From Methylosinus trichosporium OB3b (lineage in GTDB: Bacteria > Pseudomonadota > Alphaproteobacteria > Rhizobiales > Beijerinckiaceae): a stretch of 64,000 bases of DNA. Each line of letters opens with the position of its first letter. The stretch's first letter is position 1. Location of the stretch: NCBI RefSeq assembly GCF_002752655.1, contig NZ_CP023737.1:3868001-3932000 (forward strand), given 5' to 3'. The notes under the pieces are model-generated. The model was not told the origin of the DNA, did not search any database, and was given only the letters and a program-made list of their open reading frames with translations. The translations under genes were made by a program, and so were the position numbers. Below are positions 1-8,045 of the stretch, one piece after another.

Positions 1-2
1 CC

Positions 3-182
3 GCCGGCGACAGCGAATTTTTTTCTGCAGCGTCTTGCAGCGCCTCCGACGAGAAGAGCCAGAGCGCGGCGTCGCGGGATTGGCGCCGTCCATCGGCTCG
101 GCGACTGGACTTGTCCGAGGCCGAGTTTTTCTTCACCACGCCGGCGGTCGATGGGACCACCGACAAGGATAAGAAGTCCTGA
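3..182 (+). CDS. C-terminal end of an unidentified gene cut by the left edge
   Basis: An open frame enters from the left edge and stops with TGA at 180-182, giving about 59 visible codons. The end of the peptide is acidic and lysine-rich (it finishes TTDKDKKS). No domain is recognisable. It lies 136 bp upstream of the kinase-like gene, so it could be the end of a precursor or of an unrelated gene. The tail does not have the Gly1...Asp/Glu8-9 pattern of a lasso core. Reading frame choice is uncertain because the other two frames are also open over much of this stretch. Confidence 0.25.
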   Translation, partial: AGDSEFFSAASCSASDEKSQSAASRDWRRPSARRLDLSEAEFFFTTPAVDGTTDKDKKS

Positions 183-318
183 GCCTCATGCATCGGGCGA
201 TGCTCGTCGGGACATCGCCTCCGGTGTCGTAATCCCTCGCGGATGTGGCGGTCTTTCGAGCTCGGGTCTGCGTGCGATAGATGCGCGGCCCAATTGCAAG
301 TTCTCATCGGACGACGTT

Positions 319-1284
319 ATGACGGATGCCAATTGCGCAGAACATCATTGCTCATGTTTCGGCTTGCATATTCGCTCGCAGATCGCGCTTCCAGAAATCG
401 ACGAATGTCCGCCCCATCGTCAACCGAGCTTGCCGCTGGTGGCGGTGAGGCGCGGCGACCTCGGCGAGCTGGAGCCGTATTTCCGCGAGGGAAGCGATCG
501 ATTGCATGTCGAGGATAGCGGCGTCGCCTTTTCGGTCGCGGGCGTCGCGCGCTATCTGGTGAAGGACGGGCGCGAGATCGTTGTCGATGCAATCCCCGGC
601 GCTTCGCCGCGCAGCATTCGTCTCTTTCTGCTCGGCTCCGCCTTCGGCATTCTCTGTCATCAACGCGGGCTGACGCCTCTGCACGCCAATGCGATCGTGC
701 TGCAGGGGGAAGCCGTCGCTTTCGCCGGTCCGACCGGCGCCGGCAAATCGACTCTCGCGGCGTATTTTTTGAGCCGTGGCTGTCATCTGCTCTGCGACGA
801 CGTCTGCGTCGTGAGCTTCGATCGCGACGGCGCGCCTCTGGCTTGGCCCGGTCCGCCGCGCCTCAAACTGTGGCGGGATGCGGTCGCCTCCCTCGGCCAC
901 GACGACGAGAGCCTCGAACGTGTCGTCGAAGGCCATCACAAGTTTCACATGCCGTTCTCGCGCGGCCTCGGCGATGGGCCGTTTCCATTGCGGCGTCTCT
1001 ATGTGCTGGGCGCGGCGCCGGCGCAATCGGACACGAGCTTTCGTCGCCTGCGCGGCGTCGATGCGATCGATGCGATCTTCGCGCAGACCTATCGCAACCG
1101 ATTTCTCGGCCGCATGGGTCTGCGCGCACGCCATCTGCAGCTGAGCGCGGCGATCGCGCGGCGCACGGAAATCTTCGTCGCCTCGCGCCAATGGGGCTTC
1201 GGCGTCTTCGAGCGCGAAGCCGAGCGCATCCTGCAACACGCCGGGCGACGACAAAGCGGCCTCACACCGTCGCTCGCCTGCTGA
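319..1284 (+). CDS. HPr kinase-like protein of a RiPP-type cluster
   Basis: A 321-residue protein with a P-loop GPTGAGKST at about residues 137-145 and the N-terminal pattern FGLHIRS-x-LPEID found in HprK-related proteins of proteobacterial peptide clusters. The open frame continues upstream to 151, but the conserved N-terminus begins at the ATG at 319, so I chose that start. HprK-family domains phosphorylate serine or other hydroxyl groups; in some lasso peptide clusters such kinases modify the peptide. The gene is followed after 23 bp by the PqqD-like gene and then by an acetyltransferase and an asparagine-synthase-like cyclase, so a role in peptide tailoring is likely. The substrate cannot be read from sequence. 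It could also be a catalytically weak homologue. Confidence 0.75.
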   Translation: MTDANCAEHHCSCFGLHIRSQIALPEIDECPPHRQPSLPLVAVRRGDLGELEPYFREGSDRLHVEDSGVAFSVAGVARYLVKDGREIVVDAIPGASPRSIRLFLLGSAFGILCHQRGLTPLHANAIVLQGEAVAFAGPTGAGKSTLAAYFLSRGCHLLCDDVCVVSFDRDGAPLAWPGPPRLKLWRDAVASLGHDDESLERVVEGHHKFHMPFSRGLGDGPFPLRRLYVLGAAPAQSDTSFRRLRGVDAIDAIFAQTYRNRFLGRMGLRARHLQLSAAIARRTEIFVASRQWGFGVFEREAERILQHAGRRQSGLTPSLAC

Positions 1285-1307
1285 CGAAAGAGTGAAGGGA
1301 GACGAAC

Positions 1308-1616
1308 ATGGCGATCCAGCCGACGCCTCTGGCTGCGACCGACACGGTCAAGCGCGCGCAATTCGTCATCGAAGCCGATGTCGACGGCGAGATCGTCGTC
1401 TTGAATCCCGACACCGGCGCTTGCTACGGCCTCGATCGCATCGCCACCGAGATATGGAGAGAGCTGGCCGAGCCCGGCAGGGTCGGCGATATCTGCTCGG
1501 CGCTGCTCGCACGCTATGACGTCGACCGCGCCACCTGCGAGACGCAGGTGCGCGAGCTGCTCGAGCATCTGCGGGGCGAGGGCGTCGTCGAATTATGCGC
1601 GAAGGACGCGCGATGA
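1308..1616 (+). CDS. PqqD-like RiPP recognition protein
   Basis: A 102-residue protein with the PqqD/RRE winged-helix pattern. A beta hairpin around VDGEIVVLNPDTGACYGLD is followed by helices ending in VRELLEHLRGEGVVEL. RRE proteins bind the leader of a ribosomally made peptide and hand it to modifying enzymes (lasso B1, PqqD). It starts with ATG at 1308 behind a good purine-rich ribosome site (GAAGGGAGACGAAC). Its stop overlaps the ATG of the next gene (ATGA at 1613-1616), which points to translational coupling. In lasso clusters the partner B2 protease is usually the next gene; here a GNAT protein takes that place. Confidence 0.85.
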   Translation: MAIQPTPLAATDTVKRAQFVIEADVDGEIVVLNPDTGACYGLDRIATEIWRELAEPGRVGDICSALLARYDVDRATCETQVRELLEHLRGEGVVELCAKDAR

Positions 1617-2284
1617 TGATCGCGGCCTCGGCGCCGACCTGCCCGGAGCCGCCGCCGGCAACGCCCTCGAGCGCGTCCAGCAAGCGGGATATTCCGCTGA
1701 ATGCGGTGCAATGGGCGTTGTTCTCCGCGCTCGTCGCCGCGCCGCCACGCGACAATCCGCAGCTGCGCGCATTCTTGTCCGCGCGCCGCGACGATGCGGA
1801 GCCGGCGCCGTTGACGCAGAGCGACGATATCGAGGGCTTCTGTTGCGGCGTTCGCCTGCTCGACGAGACTTTGGCGCGCGATGCGAGCGAAGCTTCGGGT
1901 TCGAGCGACGAATTCGGCCGTCACACTTTCGTGCTTCTGCGCGAGGAGCGCGTCGTCGCTTATTATTCGCAACGTCTGCGCCGCATGCGCCGCGCGTCCG
2001 CCGAACTCGATGGCGACGCCGTCGCGATCATGCAGCTGCAGCGGCTCGCCGTGGATCGCGCGGAGCAGGGGCGGGGGGTCGGCTCGACGATGCTGCGCGC
2101 GGCGATCCTGCGCGCGTTGATGATCGGCGAGCGCTGCGGGGCGCGCGCCTTGTGCGTTCATGCGCTGTCGCCGCAGCTGAAGCGCTTCTATCTCGAACGC
2201 GGCTTTCGGCCGATGCCGGGAGTCATCGACCCGCTCGGCGTCGTGCTCACATTGGATGATGTCCGCAACGCCGCGGCGAGCTGA
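1613..2284 (+). CDS. GNAT-family N-acetyltransferase
   Basis: A 223-residue protein whose C-terminal half has GNAT motif A, LQRLAVDRAEQGRGVGSTML, followed by ARALCVHALSPQLKRFYLERGF. This is close to the TacT-like branch. The first 60 residues are proline/alanine-rich and not recognisable. GNAT enzymes move an acetyl group from acetyl-CoA to an amine. In this operon the natural guess is acetylation of the peptide product or self-immunity, but that is inference. No antitoxin-like small gene precedes it, which argues against a toxin module. The chosen start (ATG 1613) overlaps the preceding stop; ATG at 1595 and 1616 are also possible. Confidence 0.8.
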   Translation: MMIAASAPTCPEPPPATPSSASSKRDIPLNAVQWALFSALVAAPPRDNPQLRAFLSARRDDAEPAPLTQSDDIEGFCCGVRLLDETLARDASEASGSSDEFGRHTFVLLREERVVAYYSQRLRRMRRASAELDGDAVAIMQLQRLAVDRAEQGRGVGSTMLRAAILRALMIGERCGARALCVHALSPQLKRFYLERGFRPMPGVIDPLGVVLTLDDVRNAAAS

Positions 2285-2331
2285 CGCGCGCGGGCATTGG
2301 CGCGCTGCGCCGCAGAGGAGGACGCCGCTTC

Positions 2332-4245
2332 ATGGCGATCGCCGGATGTCGTGTCTCGAGCGGCGATGGGGCGCCGCCGGACATAGAACGCTCGCTCGCG
2401 GCGATGACGCTGCGCGCGTCGACGACGAAGCGTCGGACGAGCGTCCTTCGTGATGGCGGCGCCGTCTTCGGACGTTGCGACGAGGGACAGATCTCGGCCG
2501 GGACTCCGCGCGGGATTGCGACCGTCGCCGCCTTCGACGGCCGGCTGGACAATCGCAGCGAGCTGCTGCGCATGCTCGGCGCCGACGGCGTGTCGCCGAT
2601 GGCCAGCGACTGCGAGCTGGCGATGTTCGCCTATGCGCGCTGGGAGGGGGAATTCGCCGATCGACTCATCGGCGATTTCGCCTGCGCGATCTGGGACGGC
2701 TCGCGTCGCACGCTGCTGCTCGCCCGCGACGCCATCGGCGCGCGGCCGCTGTTCTTCTGGCGAGGGGAGGGCGCTGTCTTCTTCGCCACCGAGCCGCGCG
2801 GCCTCCTGGCTCAGCCGCAGATCCCGAAGGAGATCGACGAGGCTTGGGTCGGACGCGCGCTGGCGTGGATTCCGCAGGAGCGTGGCTCGAGCTTCTACAA
2901 AGGCCTGGAGCGCGTGACGGCGGGGCATGTGGCGCGCTTCGAGCGCGACGGCGAGGTCCGGCGATCGAAATATTGGCGGCCCGAGTCGCTCGCGCCGATT
3001 CGCTTCGCCAGCGACGACGACTATGTCGAAGGGCTGCGCGCCGCGCTCGACACAGCGGTGCGTGACCGCATCGCCGGCGGCGGGCGCATCGGCGGAGATT
3101 TGAGCGGCGGGCTCGACAGCGGCGGCGTGATGGCGACGGCGGCGCGCCGGCTGCAGCAGCACGATCGTCGTCTCACCGCCTTCACCGCCGTGCCGGCCGG
3201 CGAGATCGATCCCGCCGATTATCCCCGGCGCATCGTCGACGAAGGCGCGCTCGCCGCGCTCACCGCGGCGTCCTTTCCCAACATCGATCATGTGCGCGTC
3301 GCCAATTTCGCGGGCTCGATGTTCGATGCGAGCGACCGCGCGAGCCGCGCGATGGATTGTCCGGTGGCCGCGCCTGTCAATTCCGCATGGCTCGACGCCA
3401 TCGGCGAGGAGGCGCGTCGGCGCGGCGTCGGCGTGCTGCTGACCGGCCAGATGGGCAATATGACGATGAGCTACAATGGCTCCGGCTGGCTCGTCGATTT
3501 GTGCCGCTCGGGGCGCTGGGGCGAGCTGCTGCGCGAGTTCCGCGGCCTCGTTCGACAGGGGGCCAGCTGGCCGAGCCTGATCAACCGCTACATGCTCGGG
3601 CGGGCGCCGGCCCCTCTGCGAAGGATGGTGCGGACGCTGGCGGGTCGGCCGGAGCTCGATTTTCGCCAATATTCGATGATCCGGCCCGAATTCGCAGCGC
3701 GCCTGCGCCTGCTGGAGCAAGCCCGAGAAATCTCAGGCGATCTGACCAATATCGATCGCCGCGGCGATATGCGCGTCGAGATGATCGAGACGCTCGATCT
3801 CGCAATGTACGGGCGCGCGGCCAAGCGCATGTACGGCTTCGACAGGCTCGATCCGACCGCCGATCGACGCCTCGTCGAATATTGCCTCGCCATTCCGCAA
3901 AGTCAGTTTCTGCGTGATGGACAGCCGCGCTCGTTGATGCTGCGCGCCATGGAGGGCGTGCTGCCGGACGCTGTGCTGCGGGAGCGCCGCAGAGGGCTGC
4001 AATCGGCCGATTGGCATGTGGGGCTCGCCGCCGCCCGGGACGAGATCGTCGTGGAGATCGAACGTCTCTCGCGCAGCCCGCTGGCGAGCGAAGCGCTCGA
4101 TCTGCCGCGGCTGCGGCGCATGGTGGAGAATTGGCCGAGCGGCGGATGGGGGCGCAGGGAGATCTACTATCCTTATTGTTTCGCTCTGACCAAGGGCCTC
4201 GCGGTTGGCCGCCACATCCGCCAAGTCGAGGGCGTGAACGGCTGA
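2332..4245 (+). CDS. Asparagine-synthase-like (lasso cyclase-type) protein
   Basis: A 637-residue protein with an N-terminal class-II glutamine-amidotransferase fold (about 1-200) and a C-terminal ATP-PPase domain with the P-loop LSGGLDSGG near residue 260. Family members adenylate a carboxylate; lasso cyclases of this family then join it to the peptide N-terminus. The catalytic Cys expected at position 2 of true asparagine synthetases is absent (the protein starts MAIAGC), so glutamine hydrolysis is unlikely. That fits a cyclase rather than housekeeping AsnB. The start at 2332 has a strong ribosome site (GAGGAGGACG). Context with kinase, RRE and GNAT genes supports a RiPP role. A degenerate asparagine synthetase in another pathway remains possible. 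Confidence 0.8.
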   Translation: MAIAGCRVSSGDGAPPDIERSLAAMTLRASTTKRRTSVLRDGGAVFGRCDEGQISAGTPRGIATVAAFDGRLDNRSELLRMLGADGVSPMASDCELAMFAYARWEGEFADRLIGDFACAIWDGSRRTLLLARDAIGARPLFFWRGEGAVFFATEPRGLLAQPQIPKEIDEAWVGRALAWIPQERGSSFYKGLERVTAGHVARFERDGEVRRSKYWRPESLAPIRFASDDDYVEGLRAALDTAVRDRIAGGGRIGGDLSGGLDSGGVMATAARRLQQHDRRLTAFTAVPAGEIDPADYPRRIVDEGALAALTAASFPNIDHVRVANFAGSMFDASDRASRAMDCPVAAPVNSAWLDAIGEEARRRGVGVLLTGQMGNMTMSYNGSGWLVDLCRSGRWGELLREFRGLVRQGASWPSLINRYMLGRAPAPLRRMVRTLAGRPELDFRQYSMIRPEFAARLRLLEQAREISGDLTNIDRRGDMRVEMIETLDLAMYGRAAKRMYGFDRLDPTADRRLVEYCLAIPQSQFLRDGQPRSLMLRAMEGVLPDAVLRERRRGLQSADWHVGLAAARDEIVVEIERLSRSPLASEALDLPRLRRMVENWPSGGWGRREIYYPYCFALTKGLAVGRHIRQVEGVNG

Positions 4246-4329
4246 GGGGTGGCGCGCCCTCATGGCTCGCTTCTTGCCTTTCGGTTCAGCAGGAACCGAG
4301 CGCGCAGCCTCGCCCTCGAGCAGCGGAAC

Positions 4330-5415
4330 ATGTCAGGCGCATCGTCAGAATCGGCCAATGAGCCCAATGATCAGAGCGAGCCCGTTGTCGCCGGCGACGA
4401 GTCGGGGCCGGCGAGTCCGCTCGACTTTTCGGGCTCGTGGCTCGGCTTTCCGGAGCATTCCGCGGAGAGGGCGGAGCTTATGGACGAGCCGCGAGCCGTT
4501 CCTGAGACAGGCGACCTCGCCGACGCGCTCAGCGCCAAGATCGCGCCCGTTTCCTTCGGCGATCGCGCCTATTTGTTTTCGTCCGAGGCCGAGGCTTGGC
4601 GCTACGCAGTCGAGACGATGCGGCGGCGCCAGAAGCTCGTCGGCCGACCGCAGCGGCGGCGGCTCATCGTCTGCGCCGGAGCCGCGGGAGGCTTGCCGGA
4701 TGGCTTGGAGGATGATGGCGACGTCATCCTGCTCCAGAGCGACGAAGCTGGCGCATTGGCCGCGGAAGTCGACAATCGGACCGCTGGAATTCTCGTCGCT
4801 CCAGTGCGGACGAGCGCCGGCTTCGAGGTCGTTTCGCGCGGGCTGCTCGTGCGGCTGCGCGAGACCGCGGACGAATATGGGCTGGTCCTCGCTTTCGACG
4901 AGAGCGTCTGCGGCCTCGGCCGCTCGGGCATGCTGTGGGCGCATGAGTGGACGGGCGTGACCCCGGACATGATGGTCGCCCTGCATCTGCAGCGCAGCGC
5001 TCCGCCGCTGGCCGCGCTGATCGTCACGCAGAAGTCGGCGCGCGGGGCGGCGGGACTTCCGCCCCCTGCAGATCGGGCGGCGCTTCTCGCCGGCGGCGCC
5101 CTCGTGGACGGGCTGACCGCTCCGGGCTTTCTCGAGCGCGTGCAGAACAGAGGCTGGCGGCTCGAAGATCGGCTCACGGAATTGTTCTACCGGCGCCGTG
5201 GAGCCTTCACGGCGCTGGGCGGCGTCGGCCTGATGCAGGGACTGGCGTGCCCCGGAGAGGCGGAGCCCTGGCGCGCCACGCTGGCTGAACGCGGACTCCT
5301 CACTCGCGCCATGGGATCGTTCCTCGGCCTCATTCCCCCGCTCTCGGTCGAGGACGGCGACATCGACGCGGCGGTCGCCATTATCGACGCGGCTTGCGCG
5401 CTGGAGCCGCGCTGA
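4330..5415 (+). CDS. Degenerate class-III aminotransferase-fold protein
   Basis: A 361-residue protein (a GTG at 4249 would give 388). The core follows acetylornithine/diaminobutyrate aminotransferases: YLFSSEAEAWRYAVE matches the EANEAAxKxAR helix, LVLAFDESVCGLGRSG matches the DExxxGxGRTG PLP strand, and the C-terminus has the GVGLMQGL and IPPLSVEDGDID patterns. After VTPD, where the family has the PLP-binding Lys in LAKGxGGG, this protein reads MMVALHLQRSAPP. His 219 stands in the place of Lys and the glycine loop is lost. It is therefore probably not a transaminase. Being last in the cyclase operon, it may bind the peptide or a cofactor without catalysis, or do different chemistry. Confidence 0.7.
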   Translation: MSGASSESANEPNDQSEPVVAGDESGPASPLDFSGSWLGFPEHSAERAELMDEPRAVPETGDLADALSAKIAPVSFGDRAYLFSSEAEAWRYAVETMRRRQKLVGRPQRRRLIVCAGAAGGLPDGLEDDGDVILLQSDEAGALAAEVDNRTAGILVAPVRTSAGFEVVSRGLLVRLRETADEYGLVLAFDESVCGLGRSGMLWAHEWTGVTPDMMVALHLQRSAPPLAALIVTQKSARGAAGLPPPADRAALLAGGALVDGLTAPGFLERVQNRGWRLEDRLTELFYRRRGAFTALGGVGLMQGLACPGEAEPWRATLAERGLLTRAMGSFLGLIPPLSVEDGDIDAAVAIIDAACALEPR

Positions 5416-5496
5416 GCGCCGCGGGGCGGGTCGCGCGCAGAGGACCGTGAGCCGAGAAGCGGCGCGCGCCCATGGGGAGGCGCGCATGTCGGAGCC

Positions 5497-5583
5497 TACC
5501 ATGTACATGGGATGGGCCGCCCGCAGACGTGTTGCTAGAGAGGGACGAATTCGAGATCGCTCTCGAGTTCCGCCCGCGCGGAC
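5497..5583 (+). promoter_or_regulatory. 87-bp upstream element, copy 1 (with 12-bp palindrome)
   Basis: The element begins with the perfect palindrome CCATGTACATGG (5499-5510), continues with GATGGGCCGC, and ends in GACGAATTCGAGATC and a CGCCCGCGCGGAC block. A closely matching copy lies inverted at 12618-12704. This copy ends 63 bp before the sulfatase start codon. The two genes downstream are unrelated in sequence, so the shared stretch is probably a promoter or operator region, or a small mobile repeat. The rest of the 5416-5646 gap shows no gene. Confidence 0.5.
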
Positions 5584-5646
5584 GCGCTGCTCTCAGCGCT
5601 TCGTGACGATAGGCGATTCTTCGGCTCGACGTGGAAGAGATCGTCC

Positions 5647-8040
5647 ATGAATGCGCGTTTCACCATGACATCGGCCGTTTCCGCATTGGTCTCCGCCGTC
5701 CTCGGCCTTCTCGGCGCCGCGACGACCGCCGCACCGGCCCGCGCCGCCCCCGACATCCTCTTCATCGTCCTCGACGACGTCGGCGTCGACCAGTTGTCGA
5801 TCTTCGGCTACGGCGGGGTGACGCCGCCCAAGACGCCCAATATGGCGAAGATCGCCGCCGCCGGCGTGCGCTTCTCCAATGTCTGGAGCATGCCGCAGTG
5901 CTCGTCCAGCCGCTCGACCTATTTCACCGGCCGCCTGCCGCCGCGCACCGGCGTCGGCCTGGCGATCCAGGAGAACCATTTGCCGCAGACCTACGTCTCC
6001 TCCTTCGAGACGACCCTGCCGCGGCTGCTCGAGACCGCCGGCTACAAGAGCGCGCTGGTCGGCAAATACCATCTCGGCACGGAGCGCGACCCGGCAGGCG
6101 ACTGCGCACCGGCGTCGCGCGGCTTCGATAGTTTCGCCGGCAATATGCGCTCCGGACCGCCGTCGATCGATCTGACCGCCGGCAATGTCGATCCGACCGG
6201 GGCCCAGGTCTGCGGCTATTATCAGGTCGGCGCCGCCGGCGCCTGCTACACGAAAGCGTCGAGCGGCGTCTCCTGCCGCTTCATCGGCTCCGGCCAGACC
6301 GATTCCCAGACCTCGCCCGCCCGCACCTGCCTGCAGCGCGGCGGCATCTTCACCCCCGGCAAGAGCTGCGGCGCCGACGCGCCGGCGACGAGCGACTTCG
6401 ACCGCTACAACGCCTATTACGTCTGGCCGCGCACCGCCTTTTCCGGCAAACGCTCCCCGACGCTGTCGAGCTGCGGCGTCGGCTCGACGGTCGATCGCAC
6501 CTACCTCACCATCGCCCAGCAGAATGACGGCGTGAGCTGGTGGAAGAGCCAGACCGGGCCGCGCATGCTGACCCTGTCTTTCAACGCCATCCACGCCCCG
6601 TTGCAAAAGCCGCCGACCACCCTCGTCCCCGACCCGGACGACAAGCCGTCGGCCTGCAACTCCATGCTGCCCGACCGCGAATTGCTCAATCTGGCGATCG
6701 AGAGCCTCGACGCCGCCATCGGCCGCACCCTCGCCCAGATCGGTCTCTCCCAGCTCGGCGCCGACGGCCGCACCATCGCGCGGTTGAATCTCGGCGACAC
6801 GATGGTGGCGATCATCGGCGACAATGGCAGCTTCGGCCCCACCGTGCGGGCGACCGACGGCTTCGACGTCGGCCGCTCCAAGGGCACGACCTACCAGACA
6901 GGCGTCTGGGTGCCGCTGATCGTCGCCGGCGGACAGGTGGTCCAACCCGGTCGCGTCGTCGACGCGCTGATCAGCACCGCCGACCTCTACGGCCTCTTCG
7001 CCGCCATGGCCGGCCTCGACGCCGCCAAGCTGGCGCCGCCATCCCATCGCCTCGACAGCGTCCCGATGCACGCCTATCTGACCGATCCGGCGGCGACCCC
7101 GACCCGCAAGATCAACTATACGGAAATCAACTCCGGCACCTTCACCCCCGATCTCTCCGAGCGCAGCTGGCCCTGCGTGATCGGCTCCCAGTGCTCGGAC
7201 GTCCTCTTCCCGACCGAGGGTTTCTGCAAGGACAATGGCGGCGTCTGGTACGGGCCGGGCGCCGCCGCCCAATATTCCTCGTGCTGCGCCGTCGCCGCCG
7301 CCAATTCCTCGTCCAGCATTACTCCGATGGCGGTGCGCCAGCGCGCCGCCCGCGACCTTCGCTGGAAGCTGGTGCGCAGCGAGACGATGAACTGCGCCAA
7401 GCCGCTCGCCGGCTCCGGCCAGCAGCCGGTGGTGCCTTGGGCCGAATACGCCACCCAGAGCAAGGACGAGTTCTACGACCTGAAGAAGGTCGCCGGCTCC
7501 AACCCCGCCGGCATGGACTACGCCGCCAATGACAAGCTCGCCGCCTGCGCCGCCTCCGATCCGGCGACCTGCCTGCCGTCGAATCTGCGTTCGACCTACC
7601 GCAAGCTCGCCGCCGAGATCGACCGCATCGCCGGCGAGACCAGCGAGGAGGCCGCCTGCCGCGCCAAGGGCGACGGCAATCTCGATATGCGCATCGATCG
7701 CCAGGACATCGCCGACTGGCAAGCCTTCGCCGGCAAAGGTCCGAGCCGCTACGACATCAATGTCGACGGCGAGACCGACGACGACGATTTGTCGATCATC
7801 CGCGCCAATCTCGGCCGCGCCTGCATGACGGTCTGCCGCCGCGCCGATCTCGATCGCAACGGCCAGGTCGACAAGGCCGATCTGGCGCTGCTGCGCCGCC
7901 AGTCCGGCCGCTGCAAGGACACGCTGTGCGGCGGCGATCTCGACGGCGACGGCCGGGTCGCCGCCAGCGACGAGGTCTTTATGCGCAAAGCCATGGGCGT
8001 CTGCGGCGGACGAGCGCATTCCGTCGCCGTCCGCCATTGA
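5647..8040 (+). CDS. Secreted sulfatase-fold enzyme with EF-hand/dockerin-like tail
   Basis: A 797-residue exported protein with a signal peptide ending near APARA (about residue 33). It has the alkaline phosphatase/sulfatase fold: metal-site strand PDILFIVLDD, nucleophile motif CSSSRSTYFTGR with Cys 85, KYHLG, and IIGDNGS. Canonical sulfatases have C-x-P-S-R, matured to formylglycine; here the proline is Ser. The last 120 residues hold repeated calcium-loop sequences (DGNLDMRIDRQD, DINVDGETDDDD, DLDRNGQVDKAD, DLDGDGRVAASD) as in dockerins. The next gene, five bases away, encodes a formylglycine-generating enzyme, so Cys modification is likely. The substrate is unknown, and a phosphodiesterase role is possible. 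Confidence 0.8.
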   Translation: MNARFTMTSAVSALVSAVLGLLGAATTAAPARAAPDILFIVLDDVGVDQLSIFGYGGVTPPKTPNMAKIAAAGVRFSNVWSMPQCSSSRSTYFTGRLPPRTGVGLAIQENHLPQTYVSSFETTLPRLLETAGYKSALVGKYHLGTERDPAGDCAPASRGFDSFAGNMRSGPPSIDLTAGNVDPTGAQVCGYYQVGAAGACYTKASSGVSCRFIGSGQTDSQTSPARTCLQRGGIFTPGKSCGADAPATSDFDRYNAYYVWPRTAFSGKRSPTLSSCGVGSTVDRTYLTIAQQNDGVSWWKSQTGPRMLTLSFNAIHAPLQKPPTTLVPDPDDKPSACNSMLPDRELLNLAIESLDAAIGRTLAQIGLSQLGADGRTIARLNLGDTMVAIIGDNGSFGPTVRATDGFDVGRSKGTTYQTGVWVPLIVAGGQVVQPGRVVDALISTADLYGLFAAMAGLDAAKLAPPSHRLDSVPMHAYLTDPAATPTRKINYTEINSGTFTPDLSERSWPCVIGSQCSDVLFPTEGFCKDNGGVWYGPGAAAQYSSCCAVAAANSSSSITPMAVRQRAARDLRWKLVRSETMNCAKPLAGSGQQPVVPWAEYATQSKDEFYDLKKVAGSNPAGMDYAANDKLAACAASDPATCLPSNLRSTYRKLAAEIDRIAGETSEEAACRAKGDGNLDMRIDRQDIADWQAFAGKGPSRYDINVDGETDDDDLSIIRANLGRACMTVCRRADLDRNGQVDKADLALLRRQSGRCKDTLCGGDLDGDGRVAASDEVFMRKAMGVCGGRAHSVAVRH

Positions 8041-8045
8041 CCGGC

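Noticed and set aside
3..182. The partial frame at the left edge as the lasso precursor
   Set aside because: The visible end lacks the Gly1 and Asp/Glu8-9 spacing and the threonine at the leader end that a lasso core would need; kept only as an unidentified partial frame.
1613..2284. A TacT-like toxin-antitoxin pair
   Set aside because: The acetyltransferase resembles this branch, but the gene before it is a PqqD-like protein, not a ribbon-helix-helix antitoxin, and the operon context is peptide modification.
5501..5650. A short frame starting in the palindrome (MYMGWAAR...) that is also open in the second copy of the element
   Set aside because: Only the first eight residues are the same because the DNA is the same; afterwards the frames diverge, and neither has a ribosome site or a sensible protein. 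The shared DNA is better explained as control sequence.
5593..8037. An 814-codon open frame on the minus strand opposite the sulfatase gene
   Set aside because: Its translation is a low-complexity Gly/Ala/Arg/Val sequence without domains, and the plus strand carries clear sulfatase motifs. It is a shadow of GC-rich codon use.
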